Below, piece after piece: positions 58,894 through 64,000 of a stretch of DNA of 64,000 bases. Both the position numbers and the translations under genes were made by a program. How positions within the stretch are numbered: the stretch's first letter is position 1; each line of letters opens with the position of its first letter. The notes beneath the pieces are model-generated. The model did no database searches. It had not been told where the DNA came from and saw only the letters and a program-made list of their open reading frames with translations. The DNA lies in assembly GCF_949769255.1 (NCBI RefSeq), contig NZ_OX458329.1:1674001-1738000 (forward strand), read 5' to 3'. This DNA comes from Mobiluncus massiliensis (GTDB lineage: Bacteria > Actinomycetota > Actinomycetes > Actinomycetales > Actinomycetaceae).

Positions 58894-59117
58894 TCGCGTG
58901 GCTCTTTCTGCATCGTGACTTCTCAGCAACAATCAGGTTTTATACCGCCAAGAACAACTCTAACTTATCAAAATTCTTAACTAGCGGGCACCTCTCCGGT
59001 CAGGTTCGTTCCTCCAGTCAGTTTTCCCGGTCTCCTTCCTTCTTATTCTTCATAAGAGGCTTGGGGCTGGCATTCGCGGATTGTTCGGCCTGATGCGGGT
59101 GGTGGCATAATCAAAAC

Positions 59118-60242
59118 GTGAGTGAATATGCGAACCTAAAGATTCCCGCTGAACTTTTGCCCAAAGACGGCCGTTTTGGCTGCGGCCCCACCCTGATTCG
59201 TCGTGAACAGTTGGATTGTTTGGGTCGTTCAACTCTCATGGGTACTTCCCACCGTCAACCCCCGGTAAAGGATTTGGTGGCCGACTGTATCTCTCGGATG
59301 CGTACCCTTTTTGAGGTTCCCGCTGATTACACGGTGGCTCTCGGCAACGGCGGAGCCACCACCTTTTGGGCTGCCGCCACCGCGTCTTTGGTTCGCCACC
59401 TTGCCGCCCATGCCGTCTTTGGTTCTTTCGGTGAAAAGTTTGCCAAAGAGACTTCGGGGGCGCCCTTCCTTGAGGAATCATTGATTACCAAGGCCGAGTT
59501 GGGCAACTCGACTCTTCCACAGCTTAGTGAGCAGGCCGATGTTTACGCTTGGCCGCAGCAGGAAACTTCTACCGGGGCAATTGCGCCGGTGAAACGCCTG
59601 GGTCACGCGGATCAGCTGGTGTTAATTGACGCGACTTCCATCGCCGGTTCTGTACCGGTCGATTTAACCCAGGCTGATGCTTACTATTTTTCCCTGCAAA
59701 AGGCTCTGGGGTCAGATGGTGGACTATGGTTCGCTTTCCTCTCGCCCCAAGCGGTAGATCGCGCCGCTGAGATTGCCGACAAGCCCTCCGCGGGTCGCTG
59801 GATTCCCTCCATCTTAAACTTGAAAACTGCGGTGGCAAATTCCGTAAAGAACCAGACTTTGAATACGCCGGCCATCGCTACGTTGGAACTGCTGCACTCC
59901 CAACTGCAGTGGTTGGATAGCCTTGGCGGGCTTCAGGCGGCGCAACAGCGGGTTCGCGCCAGCTCGGATGCAATCTATACGTGGGCCGAATCGAAGCCGT
60001 TCGCTTCTCCCTTTGTCTCAGACCCCGCAAAGCGCTCCCCGGTCGTTTCTACCGTAGAGTTTGATGACTCTGTTGACACCGCGGCTCTGCTCCAGATTTT
60101 GCGTGCCAACGGCATTGTGGATGTCAGCCCTTACCGCGCGGTAGGACGCAACCAGTTGCGCATCGGAACTTTCCCCTCGACCGACCCCGCCGACACGGCA
60201 GCGCTGCTGGCGTGCGTCGACTACGTCGTCGAACGCCTCTAG
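59118..60242 (+). CDS. serC: phosphoserine aminotransferase, actinobacterial type
   Basis: SerC converts 3-phosphohydroxypyruvate to phosphoserine for serine synthesis with PLP. The 374-residue protein has GCGPTLIRREQLDCLG near the N-terminus, a substrate/PLP region ALGNGGATTFWAAATASLV, and the PLP Lys in YYFSLQKALGSDGGLW near residue 195. This is the class V, actinobacterial form. The start is GTG; the gene follows a 185-base gap with no obvious promoter. A strong terminator follows. Confidence 0.95.
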   Translation: MSEYANLKIPAELLPKDGRFGCGPTLIRREQLDCLGRSTLMGTSHRQPPVKDLVADCISRMRTLFEVPADYTVALGNGGATTFWAAATASLVRHLAAHAVFGSFGEKFAKETSGAPFLEESLITKAELGNSTLPQLSEQADVYAWPQQETSTGAIAPVKRLGHADQLVLIDATSIAGSVPVDLTQADAYYFSLQKALGSDGGLWFAFLSPQAVDRAAEIADKPSAGRWIPSILNLKTAVANSVKNQTLNTPAIATLELLHSQLQWLDSLGGLQAAQQRVRASSDAIYTWAESKPFASPFVSDPAKRSPVVSTVEFDDSVDTAALLQILRANGIVDVSPYRAVGRNQLRIGTFPSTDPADTAALLACVDYVVERL

Positions 60243-60257
60243 CCGGAAATAAATCTC

Positions 60258-60291
60258 AAAAGACCCGACCAACGTCTTGGCCGGGTCTTTT
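60258..60291 (+). terminator. terminator of serC
   Basis: AAAAGACCCG (60258-60267) pairs with CGGGTCTTTT (60282-60291), with an inner CCAA/TTGG pairing. The T tract is at its 3' end on the plus strand, 15 bases after the serC stop. It also separates serC from the convergent permease gene. Confidence 0.88.
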
Positions 60292-60305
60292 GCTACGGGA
60301 TTCAG

Positions 60306-61802
60306 TTAGGCAAAGAGAGCCTGAATGGGTCCCAGGGCGAAGTAGATAACGAACAAGATACCTACCACCCACATCAACGGGTGAATCTCTTTGAACTTAC
60401 CGCGCGCTAATTTCACGATGACGAAAGCAATGCAGCCAAAACCGATACCGGCGGTAATCGAGTACGAGAAAGGCATCATGGCGATAGACAGGAAAGCCGG
60501 AATCGCGTTTTCCGCGTTCTTCCAATCTATGTCCGCCACCTGTGTCATCATCAAAAATCCCACAAAGACCAGAGCAGTTGACGCAGCTTCTGCCGGCACC
60601 AGCTCTACCAGCGGAGCAAAGAACATGGACAGCAGGAAACACACCCCGACTACGACGGAAGACAAACCGGTACGGGCTCCCGCTCCTACCCCGGAGGTGG
60701 ACTCCACGTAGGACGTATTCGAGGAAACGCCGCCCAAGCCGCCGGCCATAGCAGCCAGAGAGTCAATGAGCAGAATCTGGAGGGTACGCGGCGGGTTACC
60801 TTTCTCATCGAGCAAACCGCCGGCAGCACCGACACCGACCATCGTGCCCATGGTGTCAAAGAAGTCTGCCAGCATCAGGGAGAAAATCAGCAGCAACACG
60901 GAGATTACCGGGAGCTTCGTGAATGCCCCAAAGAAGTCAATCTGACCGAAGGTGGCAAAATCAGGAAGTTGGACGGGCGAGCCCTCCAGAGCGGGAACAT
61001 TTTTGGTCCAGCCAGTCTCGTTGACGACCTTGCCAGTCTCATCAGTCATCAGCGGAATCTTGAGAATCGCTTGGAGAATGACCGCGAGAACGGAAGACAC
61101 CACAATCCCGATGAGGATGGCCGCCTGGACCTTGCGAACGTAGAGAACCAAGATAACCACAAAACCGATGAGGAACACGACCATCGGCCAGCCGGCGAAG
61201 GATCCTCCGATACCGAGCTGAACCGGAGTGCCTCCCGGACGGACTACCCCCGCATTGATGAGGCCGACCAGCGTAATAAATAAGCCAATACCAACAGAGA
61301 TAGCGACTTTCAGCTGGCTGGGTACGGCATTAAAGACGGCTTCGCGGAAACCCGTGACCACCAGCAGTGTGATGGCGACGCCCTCCCAAAAGATGAGTCC
61401 CATCGCTTCGCCGTAGGACAGTCCGAAAGGACCAAGCACCAGGGTGAATGACACCATCGCGTTCAGCCCCATGCCAGCCGCCAGCGCTAGGGGGAAGTTT
61501 GCTACCAGCCCCATCAGGATAGTCATCAAGCCGCCGACCAGGGCAGTTCCAGCGGCGATAGAAGCAGGGGTGACATTTTCAGCTCCACCGGCGCTGGCTG
61601 CCGCAATCAGGATGGAGGGGTTGACGACCAAGATGTAAGCCATCGCAAAGAAGGTCACCAGGCCGCCGCGGATTTCTTGCCTTACGGAAGATTTACGCTT
61701 GGAGATTTCGAAAAAACCATCAAGTCCTCCGTTGGTGCGCGGGGAACCACTGGTGGTTTTCTTACCGGATTTGTTTGCAGTTTTCGTTGTATTATTGCTC
61801 AC
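60306..61802 (-). CDS. NCS2-family purine permease (AzgA-like)
   Basis: A 498-residue inner-membrane importer with about 12-14 membrane helices, using the proton gradient to take up purine bases. Key parts: SVRQEIRGGLVTFFAMAYIL and VNPSILIAAASAG at the N-terminus, GMGLNAMVSFTLVLGPFGLSY, and LMLADFFDTMGTMVGVGAAG, then VESTSGVGAGARTGLSSVVV. These are hallmarks of the AzgA (hypoxanthine/adenine/guanine) branch. GTG start. It is convergent with serC and lies 53 bases downstream of the DUF3027 gene on the same strand. No purine riboswitch is seen. Confidence 0.92.
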   Translation of the reverse strand: MSNNTTKTANKSGKKTTSGSPRTNGGLDGFFEISKRKSSVRQEIRGGLVTFFAMAYILVVNPSILIAAASAGGAENVTPASIAAGTALVGGLMTILMGLVANFPLALAAGMGLNAMVSFTLVLGPFGLSYGEAMGLIFWEGVAITLLVVTGFREAVFNAVPSQLKVAISVGIGLFITLVGLINAGVVRPGGTPVQLGIGGSFAGWPMVVFLIGFVVILVLYVRKVQAAILIGIVVSSVLAVILQAILKIPLMTDETGKVVNETGWTKNVPALEGSPVQLPDFATFGQIDFFGAFTKLPVISVLLLIFSLMLADFFDTMGTMVGVGAAGGLLDEKGNPPRTLQILLIDSLAAMAGGLGGVSSNTSYVESTSGVGAGARTGLSSVVVGVCFLLSMFFAPLVELVPAEAASTALVFVGFLMMTQVADIDWKNAENAIPAFLSIAMMPFSYSITAGIGFGCIAFVIVKLARGKFKEIHPLMWVVGILFVIYFALGPIQALFA

Positions 61803-61855
61803 CGTTTAACGCTAGTCTTTTCCGTGACGATAAGCCAAAACACAACGTCACAGGC

Positions 61856-62674
61856 TTATGCGTCCGGAGCTTGTCCCGAGAGGGTAATCTCATCCGGATT
61901 GAGTTCCTGCAAGGATTTGTCGTCCAAAAAGGTCCTCCCCACCGGCAGCGTACTCGGTGTCAGGTCCGCATCGGTTTCTGAGTGCGCCCCACAAGTGTGA
62001 TCCATCGCCACCACGTGTCCGTCGTCAGGACTCCAGGCGTTGGTACACAAGCCAAACTCCAGCCGCAGCGAACCACTGATTTTCCACAGGTAACCGCAGG
62101 TAGAGCAGGGATTCTCCGGCGGGTTACCGTGACGATCCAGTTCGGTGCGGGAATGCACGTCACGCAGCCAGCGTTTCACCGCCGCATTGCGGCCCTCACG
62201 ATTCAGGACCCGTTTGCGCCCCAGTCCCAGTTCCCACAGAGCCAGCTGGTCAGCGTCCTCGCCGGTGGCTTCATATCCTTGGTCGAGGTTCGGGTCGTCA
62301 GGATCGTAGGGGGTCTGGTCCTTGCGCCCCAGGTCGCCGGGCTCTAACCGCTGTGACCACGGTACCCACGGGGGTGCCAACAAGGCGCCTTCAGCGGGCA
62401 GCAGGTCGGTTTCGCACACCGTCCCAATCCGTCCATGCGGAACTCGGGTCAGGCTGACGGCCCACACCCAGCCTTTGTATCCCGGTTTCAGGCACTCGAA
62501 AAAGTGCGTCACCAACCGTTGTCCGGTGGCCTCCACCCGCAGGTGGTCCCCCACTTCTGTGTCTTTAGTAATGGATTTTAAGGCGTCGCGGGCCAGGTCG
62601 GACTGTTTTGCCAGTACTGAGTCGGGTTCCGACGTCACGGCTGGCTGAGTAGTTTGTGTTTGTTTTCGAGCCAT
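61856..62674 (-). CDS. DUF3027 domain protein
   Basis: A 272-residue actinobacterial protein of unknown function. From the ATG at 62674 (a TTG one codon earlier is open). It has an N-terminal basic region, then a beta-rich central part (RVEATGQRLVTHFFECLKPG). A four-cysteine metal-binding motif is at about 195-245: CSTCGYLW, then CTNAWSPDDGHVV and HTCGAHSE. The Asp/Pro-rich middle is typical. It follows a cold-shock gene by 49 bases, the pairing seen in other Actinobacteria, so a link to RNA or stress handling is possible, though unproven. Confidence 0.85.
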   Translation of the reverse strand: MARKQTQTTQPAVTSEPDSVLAKQSDLARDALKSITKDTEVGDHLRVEATGQRLVTHFFECLKPGYKGWVWAVSLTRVPHGRIGTVCETDLLPAEGALLAPPWVPWSQRLEPGDLGRKDQTPYDPDDPNLDQGYEATGEDADQLALWELGLGRKRVLNREGRNAAVKRWLRDVHSRTELDRHGNPPENPCSTCGYLWKISGSLRLEFGLCTNAWSPDDGHVVAMDHTCGAHSETDADLTPSTLPVGRTFLDDKSLQELNPDEITLSGQAPDA

Positions 62675-62722
62675 CAAAAGCTCCTTCGTGTCACTTCTTG
62701 GTCTGGTTCATTCTGGAGATGC

Positions 62723-63100
62723 TCACGCTTCGAAAGACTGCGCCACAATTTTCAGCATCTTGGCAATCTGTTTGCCATTTTCGGGATACTTTCCCCGTCG
62801 CAAACTTCCCGAAGCATCATCAAGAATCCTGATGAGATCCTCTACGATAGGAACCATATCGGCAGCTTTTTTGCGTTGCGCTTTGGCGACGGAAGGAAGT
62901 TTTTCTATCACGGTCACGTTCATGGCTTGGCGTCCGCGTTTACCATCGACCACCGAGTATTCGACCTTGGTACCGGGATGCAGATCCACCACGTTCTCAG
63001 GCAGGGCCGAGGCATGCAGGAACACCTCTTCACCATCAGCTCCGGCTACAAACCCGAAGCCTTTGACAGCGTCGTACCATTTCACTTTCCCGCTCGGCAC
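62723..63100 (-). CDS. cold-shock domain protein
   Basis: A 125-residue single-stranded nucleic-acid-binding protein. The N-terminal 65 residues are a cold-shock domain with KWYDAVKGFGFVAG (RNP1-like) and VFLHASALPE (RNP2-like). The C-terminal 60 residues form a helical Lys/Arg-rich extension seen in longer actinobacterial CspB proteins. GTG start, preceded by GAGGAGG. It is probably first in an operon with DUF3027 downstream. Whether cold-induced is unknown; the 150-base gap upstream shows no clear element. Confidence 0.9.
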   Translation of the reverse strand: MPSGKVKWYDAVKGFGFVAGADGEEVFLHASALPENVVDLHPGTKVEYSVVDGKRGRQAMNVTVIEKLPSVAKAQRKKAADMVPIVEDLIRILDDASGSLRRGKYPENGKQIAKMLKIVAQSFEA

Positions 63101-63250
63101 ATGTCCTCCTCTGTAAATCTTGGTTCACTTACCGCTCAAATCTAACGATTTCGGCAAATATCTCAACCCAACCAGTCTAACTGCAAGCCCCAGCTGAGAT
63201 AAAGTTATAGGTGACGTTTGTTCTGTTCGGAAGAAAGTAGCAAAGTTACT

Positions 63251-64000
63251 GTGTTCTCAAGAATTCGTTTCATAGCGGTAGGTTTTGTTTTACTGATGGT
63301 GGGGTTCGTTCCAGCGAACTTCGCTCAGGCTTCTCCTGTTATTCAACCCGCAGCAGATCCCCTGGATATCTCCAGCAACCAGATTTACGACCCCGACAAC
63401 AAACTGGGTGATGACGGCATCTACCAGGTGAAAAGTTCCATTGAAGCCGCCAAGAATTTCAACATGTCGGTCTATATCGCTATCGTCCCCGATTTCGGTG
63501 AGCTCTCTCCCCGCGAATGGAACGAAAAAACGATGCAACTGTCGCATTTGGAAGCCAATTCTTATCTGCTTTCAATTGCCTACAATCCCAATGAGGACGG
63601 CGCGGGCGAGATTGCGGCCTCTTCCACCGCTGGTTCAGCTATCAACAGCGCCCAAGCTGGCGACCGGGCTATGCAGGTTTTGCCTTACCAGTTGAGTAAC
63701 GGCGAATACGCTTCCGGCGTGAGTTCTTTCGTCCAGCAGTTAATGGATCTGTCCATGTCCGCGAGTTCTGGTGCGGCGGCTCCCGCGGATAACACCGATG
63801 TGTCGGGACGCTCCACCAATAACTGGTTTATCCTCATGCTCATTTTGGCGATGTTGGTAGCCGTGGCTCTGGCTATCGCGATTTATCGGCGGAATTCCTA
63901 CAACACCGCAGCAAAGCCTCAAGATACCGTGGACTTCGACGCCGTTGAGAATGCCGATCACGACAGCGAATTTGAAAGCAGCGAGGCGCTTACCCCCGGA
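63251..64000 (+). CDS. TPM-domain membrane protein, partial at window end
   Basis: An open frame of 250 codons runs from the GTG at 63251 to the last base of the window without a stop, so the C-terminus is missing. It encodes a signal peptide (FIAVGFVLLMVGFVPANFAQ, cleaved near residue 27). A TPM (Psb32-like) domain follows at about 45-165 (IYQVKSSIEAAKNF and YIAIVPDFGELSPREW). Then come a Ser/Ala-rich linker, one membrane helix at about 193-217 and an acidic cytoplasmic part. TPM proteins are thought to act in membrane protein quality control. A TTG at 63218 is an alternative start; neither has a strong ribosome site. Confidence 0.75.
   Translation, partial: MFSRIRFIAVGFVLLMVGFVPANFAQASPVIQPAADPLDISSNQIYDPDNKLGDDGIYQVKSSIEAAKNFNMSVYIAIVPDFGELSPREWNEKTMQLSHLEANSYLLSIAYNPNEDGAGEIAASSTAGSAINSAQAGDRAMQVLPYQLSNGEYASGVSSFVQQLMDLSMSASSGAAAPADNTDVSGRSTNNWFILMLILAMLVAVALAIAIYRRNSYNTAAKPQDTVDFDAVENADHDSEFESSEALTPG

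Overview
The window looks like a chromosomal segment of an Actinomycetota bacterium, most likely Actinomycetaceae and plausibly Mobiluncus or a close relative. This rests on moderate GC content, a five-domain RpfB-like resuscitation factor, an IdeR/DtxR regulator, a protein O-mannosyltransferase, a DUF3027/cold-shock pair, an actinobacterial-type SerC, and the gene order pmt-metG-tatD-rpf-rsmA-ispE. The genus is an inference; the 16S gene at 33833-35374 would settle it. TTG and GTG starts are frequent. I see no phage, transposon or CRISPR array.

1-13.5 kb: an MscS channel overlaps an endonuclease/phosphatase-fold gene. Opposite these are enolase with a strong terminator, then the minus-strand run rplY-pth-mfd-lipoprotein, preceded by a long structured rplY leader. 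A nitroreductase is broken at a run of seven Cs. prs, glmU and tRNA-Gln follow. 13.8-18.6 kb: a MarR regulator faces a complete four-gene ABC importer of the spermidine/iron type.

18.6-30.1 kb: the conserved run pmt, metG, tatD, rpf, rsmA, ispE (translation, rRNA maturation, isoprenoid synthesis, cell-wall resuscitation), with rsmI diverging from pmt, then an AmmeMemo-type radical SAM enzyme, a glycerophosphodiesterase and a sirtuin. 30.1-35.7 kb: one rRNA operon (16S-23S-5S, minus strand) with no tRNA in the 16S-23S spacer and a promoter candidate with an inverted repeat in its spacer.

35.7-47 kb: a NatAB-like ABC exporter, uppP, marC, a zinc alcohol dehydrogenase, gtrA, tRNA-Ala, and the minus-strand group galU-moeA-rimJ-like-membrane protein, divergent from 5-FTHF cyclo-ligase and a SAF-domain protein. 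47-57 kb: the most unusual part. A 1421-residue helicase-plus-nuclease-fold protein has lost its recognisable catalytic residues in both modules and is coupled to an 85-residue partner. Next come a TetR regulator and a divergent 1544-residue activase/dehydratase fusion.

57-64 kb: tRNA-Arg, an NlpC/P60 hydrolase, an IdeR/DtxR regulator, serC, an NCS2 purine permease, DUF3027, a cold-shock protein and, running off the end, a secreted TPM-like membrane protein.
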